The position numbers and the translations under genes are program-made. A DNA stretch of 64,000 nt. Origin: Burkholderia plantarii. Lineage in GTDB: Bacteria; Pseudomonadota; Gammaproteobacteria; Burkholderiales; Burkholderiaceae. This document shows positions 44,985 to 58,269 of this stretch, piece after piece. Every line of letters begins with the position of its first letter. Position 1 is the stretch's first letter. The DNA lies in contig NZ_CP007212.1 in the NCBI RefSeq assembly GCF_001411805.1, positions 3,100,001 to 3,164,000 of the forward strand, written 5' to 3'. The notes below the pieces were generated by a model, which saw nothing but the letters and a program-made list of their open reading frames with translations, had not been told where the DNA came from and ran no database searches.

Positions 44985-45823
44985 GCAGCCCGCCCCGTCG
45001 CGGCCACCGGGCGGCGCGCCGTGAACTTCAGCAGCGCGTAGACGACCACCCAATACGCCACGTAGGCAACCAGATTCATCAGCGCCGGATGCGCGCGATA
45101 GCCGGTCAGCGTCGCAACCAGCGAGCCGAACGTGCTCGAATCGTCGAGGATGGCCGAGGTGTCCCACAGCTGCGAGATGCCGAGCGGCAGGATTTCCTTG
45201 TCGATCAGTTTGTCGACGCCGGCTTCGAACAGGCCCGCGCCGAGGAACAGCAGCATGATTTCCGTGACGCGGAAGAACAGCCGCCACGAGAACACCTTGC
45301 CGCCCAACTGCAGCACGTAGAACGTCAACAGCGCAAGCGCGAAGCCGATCAGCACCGCGAACACCTGTGCGCCGCCAACGTGGCCCGTCTGCCCGAACCC
45401 GAGGCCGTAGAGGAAGATCACCGTCTCGCTGCCCTCACGCGCGATCGCGAGCGCGACCAGCACGGCCACGCCCCACCAGTTTGCGGTTTTTGTCGTTTCC
45501 TGCAGCGACTGCTCCATCTCGCGCTTGAGCGTGCGTCCGTGTCGCTTCATCCAGATCACCATCTGCACGATCAGCACGCAGGCAACCAGCACCATCGCGG
45601 TCTGGAAATAGTCCTGCGCATCGCCGGACAGCACTTCGGTGAACCCGACCAGCGCGGCGCCAAGACCGATCGCCAGCAGCAGGCCGGCCGCGACGCCGAC
45701 CCACAGATACGGCAGCCCGCGACGCGCCTGGGCGTCGCCGTTCCTGAGCCACGCATAGAGAATGCCCACGACGAGCAGCGCCTCGACGCTCTCGCGCCAG
45801 ACGATGAAGATGATTTGACCCAT
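44981..45823 (-). CDS. ftrC: FTR1-family iron permease
   Basis: 280 aa, seven helices. The two iron-binding REXXE-type motifs are visible: WRESVEALL near the N-terminus and AREGSETVIFL at about residue 137. Moves iron across the inner membrane after oxidation by partner proteins. Coupled to ftrD. Confidence 0.95.
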   Translation of the reverse strand: MGQIIFIVWRESVEALLVVGILYAWLRNGDAQARRGLPYLWVGVAAGLLLAIGLGAALVGFTEVLSGDAQDYFQTAMVLVACVLIVQMVIWMKRHGRTLKREMEQSLQETTKTANWWGVAVLVALAIAREGSETVIFLYGLGFGQTGHVGGAQVFAVLIGFALALLTFYVLQLGGKVFSWRLFFRVTEIMLLFLGAGLFEAGVDKLIDKEILPLGISQLWDTSAILDDSSTFGSLVATLTGYRAHPALMNLVAYVAYWVVVYALLKFTARRPVAATGRAA

Positions 45824-45882
45824 TGAAACCTCCGTGTACCCCGGCCGCGGCGGGGCCTCCGCGGCCGCACGATAAATCGGGA

Positions 45883-46224
45883 CTACTTCGCGACGATGAC
45901 GCCCTGCGCCTGCTGGTGGAAATCGTCGAAGAACTTGTACTCGCCCGGCGACTGCGGTGCGATCACGACGAAAGACTCGGCACCGGGCGCGAGCACCTTC
46001 TCCTTGCGCAACTGGACGCTCTCGAACTCAACCGCGCCCTTGCCGGTATTACGGACCTCGATCTTGAAGCGCTGGCCGGCCGGCACCTCGATGCGCGCCG
46101 GGCTGAGCTTGCCATCCGCCATCTCGAGCTTGAAGGTCGGCAGATCGGCCGCATGAGCAGCAATGGCGACCGTGGCGGTGACGAAGGCGAGGAGCGAGGC
46201 GGCGAAAATCCTGGGGAATCTCAT
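45883..46224 (-). CDS. ftrB: Periplasmic cupredoxin of Ftr system
   Basis: 113 aa with a signal peptide (MRFPRIFAASLLAFVTATVAIAAHA). Cupredoxin-like fold: IEVPAGQRFKIEVRNTGKGAVEFES, APQSPGEYKFFDDFH. Copper-binding oxidase partner proposed to oxidise Fe2+ for the FTR1 permease. The start at 46224 begins the signal peptide; longer frames run into the upstream spacer. Confidence 0.9.
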   Translation of the reverse strand: MRFPRIFAASLLAFVTATVAIAAHAADLPTFKLEMADGKLSPARIEVPAGQRFKIEVRNTGKGAVEFESVQLRKEKVLAPGAESFVVIAPQSPGEYKFFDDFHQQAQGVIVAK

Positions 46225-46300
46225 TGTGTTTCTCGTTGAGGGCGGCACCGTGCGGCGCCGCCCGGCCGTACCGGACGGCGCGACGCGATACGCGACGCGA

Positions 46301-46852
46301 TCAGTAACCACCCTTCTTGCCGATGCCCGCGAACGGGAAATCGTATTCGAGCGTGAACGGCTTGAACCACGGGCCCACGCCCGTTTCCTTGTCGACGTGG
46401 CGGCCGAACGCCATGTGGCCCATCTGCATCGGCGGCTTCACCGTCATCGACAGGTGATACTTGCCCGGGCCGTCGAGCTTGACGTTGTCGCCATAGTGCG
46501 GGCCGTCGTTCGCGACCATGCCCATCAGGTCACCCTCCGCCTTCCATTTCGCGTCACCCTGCTTGGTCAGTTTGTACTCGACCTGCAGATACGGCATCCA
46601 GTCGCCCTCGGCGAAGCCGGTCGGGTTGTTCTTCACCGCATGGATGTCCGTCTCGAGATGGATGTCGGAATCCGATGCCTTGCGCATCATGCCTTCCGGT
46701 TCCATCGTGATCGGCTGCAGATATACGACGCCGACTTCCATGCCACCCTGGATCTGCTGCTTGCCGATCGGATACTCGGCCGCCGATGCCGACATCGCGA
46801 CCAGCGCCGCCGCGACTGCAATCCCGCTACGGGTGAGGGATGAAGCGAACAT
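46301..46852 (-). CDS. ftrA: P19/Tp34-family periplasmic iron-binding protein
   Basis: 183 aa with a signal peptide ending at ASAAEYP. P19 family motifs: YPIGKQQIQGGMEVGVVYLQPI, Met-rich MEPEGMMRKASDSDIHLETDI, and VKPPMQMGHMAFGRHVDKETGVGPWF with copper/iron-binding His and Met. Binds ferrous iron in the periplasm. First gene of ftrABCD, behind a Fur-like box. Confidence 0.93.
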   Translation of the reverse strand: MFASSLTRSGIAVAAALVAMSASAAEYPIGKQQIQGGMEVGVVYLQPITMEPEGMMRKASDSDIHLETDIHAVKNNPTGFAEGDWMPYLQVEYKLTKQGDAKWKAEGDLMGMVANDGPHYGDNVKLDGPGKYHLSMTVKPPMQMGHMAFGRHVDKETGVGPWFKPFTLEYDFPFAGIGKKGGY

Positions 46853-46953
46853 TGAAACTCCTAGTTGTTATCGTCGGATGAATTGAAACCGCCTCGCGAA
46901 CGCCCACGAAAGCACCTGAGCCGATCGGCAATGCGGGTAACTACGAACGTTAA

Positions 46954-46968
46954 TGCGAACCATTCTCA
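46954..46968 (-). promoter_or_regulatory. Fur-like box upstream of ftrA
   Basis: On the minus strand TGAGAATGGTTCGCA agrees with the 7-1-7 Fur pattern at 10 of 14 positions, about 100 bases before ftrA. Weak alone, but supported by gene function. Confidence 0.5.
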
Positions 46969-47096
46969 ATAATTTGCGAGTTTAGCACCGAACCCCGTGG
47001 CGGACAACGCGGAAAGAAATTCAAGCCCTTGATGTAGAAAGGATTTCGGAAGTTTCACGAGGAGCGCCGCCGGCCGGCACGGCGGAATCGGAGCGC

Positions 47097-49187
47097 TCAG
47101 CGGGCCCCGCCGACATGGTCGCCGACGTTGGCGCCGAACACGCGCTCGCGCAGCAGCGCGAGCTGGTCTCGGGTCTGGGCCGCCTTCTCGAATTCGAGGT
47201 TCCTGGCGTAGTCGGCCATCTGTTTTTCGAGCCGTTTGATTTCCTTCGCCAGTTGCTTCTCCGACATGTCCTCGAATTTCGCGCGCTGTTGCGCTTCCTT
47301 CAGTTCGGCGCGCGCCTCGTCGACGTTGTAGACACCGTCGATGATGTCCTTGATCCGCTTCACCACGCCGCGCGGCGTGATACCGAGCTTCTCGTTGTGC
47401 GCGATCTGCTTGGCACGGCGTCGCTCGGTCTCGTCGATCGCGCGGCGCATCGAATCGGTCATGTTGTCGGCGTAGAGAATCGCCTTGCCGTTCACGTTGC
47501 GTGCCGCGCGGCCGATCGTCTGGATCAGCGAGCGCTCGGCGCGCAGGAAGCCTTCCTTGTCGGCGTCGAGGATTGCGACGAGCGACACCTCCGGGATGTC
47601 GAGCCCCTCGCGCAGCAGGTTGATCCCGACCAGCACGTCGAACGTGCCGAGCCGCAGGTCGCGGATGATTTCAACGCGCTCCACGGTGTCGATGTCGCTG
47701 TGCAGATAGCGAACCTTGACGCCGTGATCGGCCAGGAACTCGGTGAGCTGTTCGGCCATGCGCTTGGTCAGCACCGTGATCAGCACGCGTTCGCCGGCCT
47801 TCACGCGCTCGTTGATTTCGGCCAGCGCGTCGTCGACCTGCGAACTCGCGGGACGCACCTCGATCTCGGGATCGACGAGCCCCGTCGGCCGCACCACCTG
47901 TTCGGCCACCTGCCCTGACACGCGCTGCTCGTAGTCGGCCGGCGTCGCCGACACGAATACGACCTGCCGCATCTTGCGTTCGAACTCGGGAAACTTCAGC
48001 GGGCGGTTGTCGAGCGCGGACGGCAGGCGGAATCCGTAGTTGACGAGATTCTCCTTGCGCGCGCGATCGCCGTTGTACATGCCGTTCAGCTGGCCGATCA
48101 GCACATGCGATTCGTCGAGCAGCATCAGTGCATCGGACGGCAGGTAGTCGACCAGCGTCGGCGGCGGCTCGCCGGGCGCCGCGCCCGAGAAGTGCCGCGA
48201 ATAGTTCTCGATGCCCTTGCAGAAGCCGAGTTCCTGCAGCATCTCGAGATCGAACCTCGTGCGCTGCTCGAGCCGCTGCGCCTCGACGAGACGGTTGTCG
48301 CCATAAAAAAACTCGAGCCGTTCGCGCAATTCATCCTTGATTGTCTCGACCGCGCGCATCACGGTGTCGCGCGGCGTCACGTAGTGCGACGACGGGTAGA
48401 CGGTGAAGCGCGCAATCTTCTGGCGCACCCGGCCCGTCAGCGGATCGAACAGCTGCAGCGTCTCGACTTCGTCGTCGAACAGTTCGACGCGCACCGCCAT
48501 CTCGGCATGCTCGGCCGGAAAGATGTCGATCGTGTCGCCGCGCACGCGAAACGTGCCGCGCTGGAAATCCTGCTCGTTGCGCGTGTACTGCATCGCGATC
48601 AGCCGCGCGATCACGTCGCGCTGGCCGATCCGGTCGCCGTTGCGCAGCGTCAGGATCATCTGGTGGTACTCGGACGGATTGCCGATACCGTAGATCGCCG
48701 ACACGGTCGCGACGATCACGACGTCGCGCCGCTCCATCAAGCTCTTGGTCGCCGACAGCCGCATCTGCTCGATGTGCTCGTTGATCGACGAGTCCTTTTC
48801 GATGAACAGGTCGCGCTGCGGCACATAGGCTTCCGGCTGGTAATAGTCGTAGTACGAGACGAAGTACTCGACTGCGTTGCGCGGGAAGAACTCACGGAAC
48901 TCCGAATAGAGCTGGGCGGCGAGCGTCTTGTTCGGCGCGAACACGATGGCCGGGCGGCCGAGCCGCGCGATCGTGTTCGCCATCGTGAAGGTCTTGCCGG
49001 AACCCGTCACGCCGAGCAGCGTCTGGAACGACAGGCCGTCCTCGACGCCCTCGACGAGCGTATCGATCGCGGTGGGCTGGTCGCCCGCCGGCGGATACGG
49101 CTGGTAGAGCTGGAACGGGGAGCCGTCGAACTCGACGAATTTCGATTCGTCGAGTTCGACGGCAACTTCGGGGGAATGTTCGGACAT
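47097..49187 (-). CDS. uvrB: Excinuclease ABC subunit B
   Basis: 696 aa from the ATG at 49187. DNA damage recognition helicase of nucleotide excision repair. Walker [12 protein letters not shown], the beta-hairpin region [26 protein letters not shown] box, helicase motif [11 protein letters not shown], and a C-terminal UvrC-binding UVR domain ([24 protein letters not shown]). Divergent from the aminotransferase gene, as in many Burkholderiales. Confidence 0.98.
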   Translation of the reverse strand: MSEHSPEVAVELDESKFVEFDGSPFQLYQPYPPAGDQPTAIDTLVEGVEDGLSFQTLLGVTGSGKTFTMANTIARLGRPAIVFAPNKTLAAQLYSEFREFFPRNAVEYFVSYYDYYQPEAYVPQRDLFIEKDSSINEHIEQMRLSATKSLMERRDVVIVATVSAIYGIGNPSEYHQMILTLRNGDRIGQRDVIARLIAMQYTRNEQDFQRGTFRVRGDTIDIFPAEHAEMAVRVELFDDEVETLQLFDPLTGRVRQKIARFTVYPSSHYVTPRDTVMRAVETIKDELRERLEFFYGDNRLVEAQRLEQRTRFDLEMLQELGFCKGIENYSRHFSGAAPGEPPPTLVDYLPSDALMLLDESHVLIGQLNGMYNGDRARKENLVNYGFRLPSALDNRPLKFPEFERKMRQVVFVSATPADYEQRVSGQVAEQVVRPTGLVDPEIEVRPASSQVDDALAEINERVKAGERVLITVLTKRMAEQLTEFLADHGVKVRYLHSDIDTVERVEIIRDLRLGTFDVLVGINLLREGLDIPEVSLVAILDADKEGFLRAERSLIQTIGRAARNVNGKAILYADNMTDSMRRAIDETERRRAKQIAHNEKLGITPRGVVKRIKDIIDGVYNVDEARAELKEAQQRAKFEDMSEKQLAKEIKRLEKQMADYARNLEFEKAAQTRDQLALLRERVFGANVGDHVGGAR

Positions 49188-49446
49188 GGGTCGAGAGCCG
49201 GGCCGCGTGCAAACAAGCATTCTAGCGCTTCGGCGTCGGGCGGGCTGAGCGCCCGACGCCGCCCGGTTCGCGCCCCGATACCTGCGACGCCGCTCCCGGC
49301 TTTGGCCGAAATCGCGACGCAATTCGCTACAATAGAAAGATTCGCTCCGGCGACCGCGGCGGCGTCAGACTGCGCGGCCTCCCGTCTTCGCTCGCACGGG
49401 ATCCGGACCCCGATTTCATTCCACTACTCACTGCTGCGAAATCACC

Positions 49447-50646
49447 ATGTCGCTCTTCTCCGCTGTCGAACTCGCGCCCCGCGATCCGATCCTGGGCCTC
49501 AACGAAGCATTCAACGCCGATACGCGCCCGACCAAGGTGAATCTCGGGGTCGGCGTGTATACCAACGAGGAAGGCAAGATCCCGCTGCTGCGCGCGGTGC
49601 GCGACGCGGAAAAGGCGCGGGTCGAGGCCGGCCTGCCGCGCGGCTACCTGCCGATCGACGGTATCGCCGCCTATGACGCGGCCGTGCAGAAGCAGGTGCT
49701 CGGCAACGACTCCCCGCTGATCGCGGCGGGCCGCGTCGTGACCGCGCAGGCAATCGGCGGCACGGGCGCGCTGAAGATCGGCGCCGACTTCCTGCGCATG
49801 CTGAACCCGAACGCCCGCGTCGCGATCAGCAATCCGAGCTGGGAAAACCACCGCGCGCTGTTCGAGATGGCCGGCTTTCCGGTCGACGTCTATCCGTACT
49901 ACGACGCGGCCACGAACGGCGTGAACTTCGACGCCATGCTCGACGCGCTGAACGGCTACGCGGCCGGCACGATCGTCGTGCTGCACGCCTGCTGCCACAA
50001 CCCGACCGGCGTCGACCTGACGGACGCGCAATGGGGCCGGGTGGTCGAAGTGGTCAAGGCGCGCCAGCTCGTACCGTTCCTCGACATGGCCTACCAGGGC
50101 TTCGGCGAAAGCCTCGAAGCCGATTCGGCCGCCGTGCGCCTGTTCGCCGCTGCGGACCTGAACGTGTTCGTGTCGTCGTCGTTCTCGAAGTCGTTCTCGC
50201 TGTACGGCGAGCGCATCGGCGCGCTGTCGATCATCACCGAGAGCAAGGACGAAGCCACGCGCGTGCTGTCGCAGCTCAAGCGCGTGATCCGCACCAATTA
50301 CTCGAACCCGCCGACGCATGGCGGTGCGCTCGTCTCGGCGGTGCTGGCCTCGCCGGAACTGTATGCCGCCTGGGTCGAGGAACTCGGCGAAATGCGCGAC
50401 CGCATCCGCGCGATGCGCAACGGCCTCGTCGAGCGCCTGAAGGCAAGCGGCGTCGATCGCGACTTCAGCTTCATCAATGCGCAACGCGGCATGTTCTCGT
50501 ACTCGGGCCTGACGGCCGCCCAGGTCGATCGCCTGCGCGAAGAGTTCGGCATCTACGCCGTCAGCACCGGCCGCATCTGCGTGGCCGCGCTGAACACGCG
50601 CAACCTCGACGCGGTCGCGAACGCGATCGCGGCAGTGCTGAAGTAA
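49447..50646 (+). CDS. tyrB: Aromatic amino acid / aspartate aminotransferase
   Basis: 399 aa, class I PLP aminotransferase. The PLP lysine is in SSSFSKSFSLYGERIG; other landmarks are PSWENH, HNPTGVDL and the C-terminal Arg in STGRICVAALN. Transfers amino groups between aspartate or aromatic amino acids and 2-oxoglutarate; TyrB versus AspC cannot be decided from sequence alone. A TACAAT at about 49328 could be its -10. Confidence 0.94.
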   Translation: MSLFSAVELAPRDPILGLNEAFNADTRPTKVNLGVGVYTNEEGKIPLLRAVRDAEKARVEAGLPRGYLPIDGIAAYDAAVQKQVLGNDSPLIAAGRVVTAQAIGGTGALKIGADFLRMLNPNARVAISNPSWENHRALFEMAGFPVDVYPYYDAATNGVNFDAMLDALNGYAAGTIVVLHACCHNPTGVDLTDAQWGRVVEVVKARQLVPFLDMAYQGFGESLEADSAAVRLFAAADLNVFVSSSFSKSFSLYGERIGALSIITESKDEATRVLSQLKRVIRTNYSNPPTHGGALVSAVLASPELYAAWVEELGEMRDRIRAMRNGLVERLKASGVDRDFSFINAQRGMFSYSGLTAAQVDRLREEFGIYAVSTGRICVAALNTRNLDAVANAIAAVLK

Positions 50647-50684
50647 ACGGCATCTCGGCGCGGACCTCGCGCTGCGGCCGACCG

Positions 50685-50713
50685 AAAACGCGCTCCCGAG
50701 AGCGCGTTTTTTT
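50685..50713 (+). terminator. Terminator of tyrB
   Basis: AAAACGCGCTC (50685-50695), loop CCGA, GAGCGCGTTTT (50700-50710) and T-run. Confidence 0.93.
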
Positions 50714-50851
50714 ATTCCGGCGCTGATCGGTGCCAACCGGTATCAACCAGCCACGGACGCCGCGCGGCACGTCGTGCCTGGCTGCCGGCTAGCGTCAGAT
50801 GGCCGCCTGCGCGGCACAACGCTGCCGTTGGCTGCGGCGCGCTCGCCGGTG

Positions 50852-51640
50852 TCACTGCATGAACCAGCCGTGGCTGACGACGAACGACTGGCCCGTGAGC
50901 GCCGCGCTCGGGAATGCCGACAGGAACAGCACCGTCTGCGCCACGTCCTCCACCGTCGTGAACACACCGTCCACCGTATTGCCAAGCATCACCTTCTTGA
51001 TGACCTCCTCCTCGCTGATGCCAAGCTCCCTGGCCTGCTCGGGGATCTGCTTGTCGACCAGCGGCGTACGCACGAAGCCCGGGCAGACCACGTGCGAACG
51101 CACGTTGTGCTTCGCGCCTTCCTTGGCCAGCACGCGCGCGAGGCCGAGCAGGCCATGCTTGGCGGTCACGTAGGCCGACTTCAGCGGCGAGGCCTCGTGC
51201 GAATGCACCGAGCCCATGTAGATCACCACGCCGCCGCGGTCGTCCTTGTACATGTGCTTGAGCGCGGCCTTGGTGGTCAGGAACGCGCCGTCCACGTGGA
51301 TCGCCTGCATCTTCTTCCAGTCGGCGAACGAGTAGTTCTCGATCGGATTGACGATCTGAATGCCGGCGTTCGACACCAGGATGTCGATCGAGCCGAACGC
51401 CTGCGCGACCTTGTCGATGCCCTCGTTCACCGCGTCTTCACTCGTGACGTCCATCGCCACGCCAAGTGCCTTGCCGCCCGCCTGCCTGATCTGCTCGGCC
51501 ACCGCGTCCGCGCCTTCCTGATTCAGGTCGGCGATCGCCACGGCCGCGCCTGCTTTCGCGAGTTCCAAGGCGATTTCCTTGCCGATGCCGCTCGCGGCGC
51601 CCGTGACCACGGCGACTTTGCTGTTCAATTTCAAAACCAT
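50852..51640 (-). CDS. bdhA: 3-Hydroxybutyrate dehydrogenase
   Basis: 262 aa short-chain dehydrogenase from the ATG at 51640. NAD-binding [19 protein letters not shown], catalytic SAYVTAKHG (Tyr-x3-Lys) and the family-typical [29 protein letters not shown]. Oxidises 3-hydroxybutyrate from polyhydroxybutyrate breakdown to acetoacetate. Ends in SHGWFMQ as usual for the family. Confidence 0.93.
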   Translation of the reverse strand: MVLKLNSKVAVVTGAASGIGKEIALELAKAGAAVAIADLNQEGADAVAEQIRQAGGKALGVAMDVTSEDAVNEGIDKVAQAFGSIDILVSNAGIQIVNPIENYSFADWKKMQAIHVDGAFLTTKAALKHMYKDDRGGVVIYMGSVHSHEASPLKSAYVTAKHGLLGLARVLAKEGAKHNVRSHVVCPGFVRTPLVDKQIPEQARELGISEEEVIKKVMLGNTVDGVFTTVEDVAQTVLFLSAFPSAALTGQSFVVSHGWFMQ

Positions 51641-51814
51641 ACCGACGTCTCCCCAAATCCAGTTCGATCCATGAAAACATTGCCGCACCCGCGCCGCAAG
51701 CCGGCCGTTCGGCCAATGCCGCCGCGCGCGCGGCGCTGCTATTGTGCATGAAGCGGACTGCATGCAGCCGTCAAACGGGCTAAGCTAGCCGCTGTCCCAA
51801 TTCGAGGAGGTCAC

Positions 51815-52786
51815 ATGAATTACAGGCGTTTGGGTCGGTCGGGGCTGCAGGTCAGCGAATTGTCGATCGGCTCGTGGGTGACATACGGCAATCAGGTCGA
51901 CCAGCACGCCGCGCGCGAATCGCTGGCGGCGGCACGCGATGCCGGCATCAATTTCTTCGACAACGCCGAGGTCTATGCGCACGGCCAATCCGAAGAAATC
52001 ATGGGCGAAGCGCTGAAGGCGCTCGGCTGGTCGCGCGTCAGCTACGTCGTCTCGACAAAATTCTTCTGGGGCTTGAACGAGGCCCCGAACCAGTACCACA
52101 CGCTGAACCGTAAATACCTGATGGATGCGATCGACGGATCGCTGCGGCGACTGAAGCTCGACTACGTCGATCTCGTGTTCTGCCATCGCCCCGATCCGAA
52201 CACGCCGATCGAGGAAACGGTCTGGGCGATGAGCGACATGATTACGCGCGGCAAGGCGCAGTACTGGGGCACGTCGGAGTGGAGCGCCGACGAGATCCGG
52301 GCGGCCTACGGCATCGCCGAGCGGCATCACCTGCACAAGCCGGTCATGGAGCAGCCGCAATACAACCTGTTCCACCGACGCCGTGTCGAGCGCGAATACC
52401 GGCGTCTCTACGAGGACATCGGCCTCGGCCTGACGACCTGGAGCCCGCTCGCATCGGGCCTGCTGACCGGCAAGTATCGCAATGGCGTACCCGAAGGGAG
52501 CCGGGCCGCAGTGCAGGGTTACGACTGGCTACGCGACCAGCTCACGCATCCCGCGAAAAACGAAGCGGTCGCCAAGCTTGCCGGTATCGCTGACGAACTC
52601 GGCTGCACCGTCGCCCAGCTCGCGATCGCCTGGGTGCTGAAGAATCCGAACGTCAGCACCGTGATCACCGGCGCCTCGCGCGTGGAGCAGATTGGCGAGA
52701 ACATGAAGGCGGTCGAGGTGGCGGCGCGGATTTCGCCCGAACTGAAGCAGCGTATCGAAGAGATCGTCGGCGATCAGGCGCAGTAA
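51815..52786 (+). CDS. Aldo/keto reductase (potassium channel beta-subunit-like)
   Basis: 323 aa TIM barrel. Catalytic tetrad visible: Asp and Tyr in [11 protein letters not shown], Lys in VSTKFFWG, His in VFCHRPD. NADPH site at [15 protein letters not shown]. Resembles YghZ/Kv-beta members that reduce aldehydes such as methylglyoxal. Divergent from bdhA. Confidence 0.93.
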   Translation: MNYRRLGRSGLQVSELSIGSWVTYGNQVDQHAARESLAAARDAGINFFDNAEVYAHGQSEEIMGEALKALGWSRVSYVVSTKFFWGLNEAPNQYHTLNRKYLMDAIDGSLRRLKLDYVDLVFCHRPDPNTPIEETVWAMSDMITRGKAQYWGTSEWSADEIRAAYGIAERHHLHKPVMEQPQYNLFHRRRVEREYRRLYEDIGLGLTTWSPLASGLLTGKYRNGVPEGSRAAVQGYDWLRDQLTHPAKNEAVAKLAGIADELGCTVAQLAIAWVLKNPNVSTVITGASRVEQIGENMKAVEVAARISPELKQRIEEIVGDQAQ

Positions 52787-52897
52787 GCGCCGTCGCGTAC
52801 AATAGTCGGCCGCGCGAGGATCAGGTGTCGCGCCGCCCCTGCGGCGCCGGCGTCGGGTCCGCGGCCGATTTCGATTTCATTCGTCTCATCCCCCGCC

Positions 52898-53743
52898 ATG
52901 TTCAGTTATCGCCACGCGTTTCATGCCGGCAACCATGCGGATGTGCTCAAGCACGCCGTTGTCGTCCAGTTGCTCAGCTATTTCAACAAGAAAGACAAGT
53001 CGTACTGGTACGTCGACACGCATGCGGGCGCGGGGATCTACGCGCTGGACGAAGGGTTCGCCACCAAGACCGCCGAGTACGAAACCGGCATCGCGAAACT
53101 GTGGAGCGCGGACAAGCTGCCCGAAGCATTGGAAGCATATGTCGCCGAGATCCGCGCCTGCAACGACGCCGGTCAGCTGCGCTATTACCCGGGCTCGCCC
53201 TATCTGGCGTGGCGCCTGCTGCGCGAGCAGGACCGAATGCGCCTGTTCGAGATGCACAGCACCGAAATCGGCGTGCTGCGGCACAACTTCCGCGACGCCG
53301 GGCGCCGCGCCATGATCTATGCGGCCGACGGCTTCGAGGGGCTCAAGGCATTGCTGCCTCCGCCGCCACGCCGGGCCATGGTGCTGATCGATCCGTCATA
53401 TGAGGACAAGCGCGATTACGCGCGAACGCTGACCTGTGTCGAGGAGGGGCTGAAGCGCTTCGCGACCGGCTGCTACGCGATCTGGTATCCACAGGTCAAG
53501 CGTCCGGAATCCGAACGCTTCCCCGACCATCTGAAACGCCTGCAGCCGGGCAACTGGCTGCATCTGACGTTGACCGTCAGCCACCCGCCGTCGGATGGCT
53601 TCGGGCTCTACGGCAGCGGGATGTTCATCCTGAACCCGCCGTATACGCTGGTGGAATCGATGCGCAGTGCCCTGCCGTATCTCGCCGACGCGCTTGGGCA
53701 GGACAGCGGTGCCAAGTTCGGGATCGAATCACGCAGCGCGTGA
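52898..53743 (+). CDS. rlmJ: 23S rRNA (adenine-N6)-methyltransferase RlmJ
   Basis: 281 aa. Methylates A2030 of 23S rRNA. Starts with FSYRHAFHAGNHADVLKHAVVVQLL, the family hallmark; the catalytic tetrapeptide DPPY appears as DPSY in VLIDPSYEDKRDY. A TACAAT just before 52804 fits a -10 box. Confidence 0.96.
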   Translation: MFSYRHAFHAGNHADVLKHAVVVQLLSYFNKKDKSYWYVDTHAGAGIYALDEGFATKTAEYETGIAKLWSADKLPEALEAYVAEIRACNDAGQLRYYPGSPYLAWRLLREQDRMRLFEMHSTEIGVLRHNFRDAGRRAMIYAADGFEGLKALLPPPPRRAMVLIDPSYEDKRDYARTLTCVEEGLKRFATGCYAIWYPQVKRPESERFPDHLKRLQPGNWLHLTLTVSHPPSDGFGLYGSGMFILNPPYTLVESMRSALPYLADALGQDSGAKFGIESRSA

Positions 53744-53781
53744 CCTGTCTCGGTACGTCGGAACGACGCCCCGCGCGACAC

Positions 53782-54087
53782 CTATTGCCGATAGGAAGGC
53801 GTCGGCACCTTGATATAGGGAGCTACCACCATCGGCACCTGGTTGTTTTGTTGCTGCCCCGCCGGCTGCCGAATCTCGGCAGGCGTGACTATCGGCGCCG
53901 GATTGAGCGGCGCCGTCTGCAGCACGACACCGGAACGTCCGTCATGAATACCGGTTTGCGTGTCGAGCACAACGGGCGGCCGGTCCTGCGCGGCAATCGC
54001 GCCGTGGCTCGCGGCCATGCAGATCAGTCCAGGCACGACAAGCTTGCGAATGCCGGAGCCACGCGTTCGAGAGTCGTCGAGGCACAT
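53782..54087 (-). CDS. Small secreted hypothetical protein
   Basis: 101 aa from the ATG at 54087 (AAGG nine bases upstream; another ATG at 54096). A probable signal peptide ends near SHGAIAAQD. The mature part is Pro/Gln/Val-rich (PIVTPAEIRQPAGQQQNNQVP) with no domain. Convergent with rlmJ. Function unknown. Confidence 0.6.
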   Translation of the reverse strand: MCLDDSRTRGSGIRKLVVPGLICMAASHGAIAAQDRPPVVLDTQTGIHDGRSGVVLQTAPLNPAPIVTPAEIRQPAGQQQNNQVPMVVAPYIKVPTPSYRQ

Positions 54088-54236
54088 ACCATCCATCCTT
54101 GGTTGAGATCGTCAGCGACACGATAGCGCGGACAGTGCGGTATGTGATCGATCGCTCCGCAAAAAACAAAAGCCCCGACAATTTCGGGGCTTGTTCTACT
54201 TTGCATGCTCAACGCATGCCTGCATCCAGCCAAATC

Positions 54237-54383
54237 TTACAGCGAATAGCCGTTCGTTTCGAGGGCGCGAATACGCTGCTCAAGTTGAACGATGTCGCTC
54301 GATTCCGCCAGATAGGCTTCGCGACGCTCACGCTCCGCGGATTCGAACCAGTAGCTCAGTTTTTCGACGATGTACGCAACCAT
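54237..54383 (-). CDS. DUF3563-family small protein
   Basis: 48 aa from the ATG at 54383 with GGAGAG upstream. Sequence VEKLSYWFESAERERREAYLAESSDIVQLEQRIRALE is the DUF3563 pattern seen across Burkholderiales. Helical, acidic at the centre, no membrane segment. Role unknown. Confidence 0.85.
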   Translation of the reverse strand: MVAYIVEKLSYWFESAERERREAYLAESSDIVQLEQRIRALETNGYSL

Positions 54384-54613
54384 GATGCTCTCCAAGGAAG
54401 TTTGAGATCCCCCGTGAATCACTTCAGGGATATCCCGTATAGGGTTATCCCGAATTATAGCGAGAGCGCACCAAGAAGCTAATGAAATGCACGAATGAAA
54501 TGCATTCCAATTCGGAATGAAATGTTATCGAGCCAATCAATGCCTTGATTTATATGAAATTAACAGGCAAAAGGTGATTTTGGAGTGATCGCGAATGCAC
54601 CACGAAAGTGCAA

Positions 54614-55003
54614 TCAAGCGTCAGCGAGACGCTCGAGAATCGGGCACTCCGGCCGATCGTCTCCATGGCAGTGGGCCGCGAGCCTGGCCAGCGTATTGCG
54701 CATGTCGGTCAATTCGGCAATGCGCCGGTCAAGTTCGGAGACGTGCTCGAGCGCGATCGATTTGACCTCTGCACTCGCGCGACCACGATCCTGCCAGAGT
54801 GCGAGAAGCTTGCGCACGTCGTCGACCAGGAAGCCGAGTCGGCGCGCCTGTCGAATGAACGTCAACAAATGGATTTCGTTGTTGCCATATGTGCGGTAGC
54901 CGGCATCGGTTCGCTGCGCCGGCTCGATCAGGCCTACGCTTTCGTAGTAGCGGATCATCTTCGCACTGACGCCCGAAGCGCGGGCGGCTTCACCGATATT
55001 CAC
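54614..55003 (-). CDS. cueR: MerR-family copper-responsive regulator CueR
   Basis: 129 aa from GTG at 55003, chosen for the GGGAG six bases upstream and the conserved start NIGEAARASGVSAKMIRYYESVGLI. The C-terminal metal loop is CHGDDRPECPIL: two Cys with seven residues between, as in Cu+-sensing CueR. It activates copper efflux genes by twisting the promoter. No copper ATPase or oxidase is next to it here. Confidence 0.9.
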   Translation of the reverse strand: MNIGEAARASGVSAKMIRYYESVGLIEPAQRTDAGYRTYGNNEIHLLTFIRQARRLGFLVDDVRKLLALWQDRGRASAEVKSIALEHVSELDRRIAELTDMRNTLARLAAHCHGDDRPECPILERLADA

Positions 55004-55096
55004 ACGATTCTCCCAAGGCAATATCAAATGATCTTAGCGCGATGTCGTCAGGTACGTGCGAGGCTATCCGCGCGATTTCCGAGCCTGGAAAAGACA

Positions 55097-55126
55097 AAAC
55101 CCCCACTGCGCGGGCAGCGGGGGTTT
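55097..55126 (-). terminator. rrn operon terminator
   Basis: On the minus strand AAACCCCCGCTGCCC pairs with GCGCAGTGGGGGTTT and ends in TTTTG, just past the 5S gene. Confidence 0.9.
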
Positions 55127-55137
55127 CGAAGGAGGAA

Positions 55138-55252
55138 GCCTGACGATTACCTACTTTCACACGGGCAATCCGCACTATCATCGGCGTAGAGTCGTTTCAC
55201 GGTCCTGTTCGGGATGGGAAGGGGTGGGACCGACTCGCTATGGTCATCAGGC
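55138..55252 (-). rRNA. rrf: 5S ribosomal RNA
   Basis: About 115 nt. The minus strand begins GCCTGATGACCATAGCGAG and ends ATCGTCAGGC, the pairing ends of proteobacterial 5S rRNA. Ends are estimated. Confidence 0.95.
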
Positions 55253-55389
55253 TAAGAGGGTTGTCGCGTCGCGTGTGTCGCGCCACGACCAATCTGGAAG
55301 AAGTAGTTTGGGTTGTGCTTGTACGGCACGGCATGTCAAGAATCCAACCGCTGCGCACCAGCAAGACTGGTGCAAAACAGACCGGTTAT

Positions 55390-58269
<2,880 letters not shown>

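Noticed and set aside
55253..55389. Possible extra tRNA in the 23S-5S spacer
   Set aside because: No cloverleaf could be drawn; it appears to be ordinary spacer.
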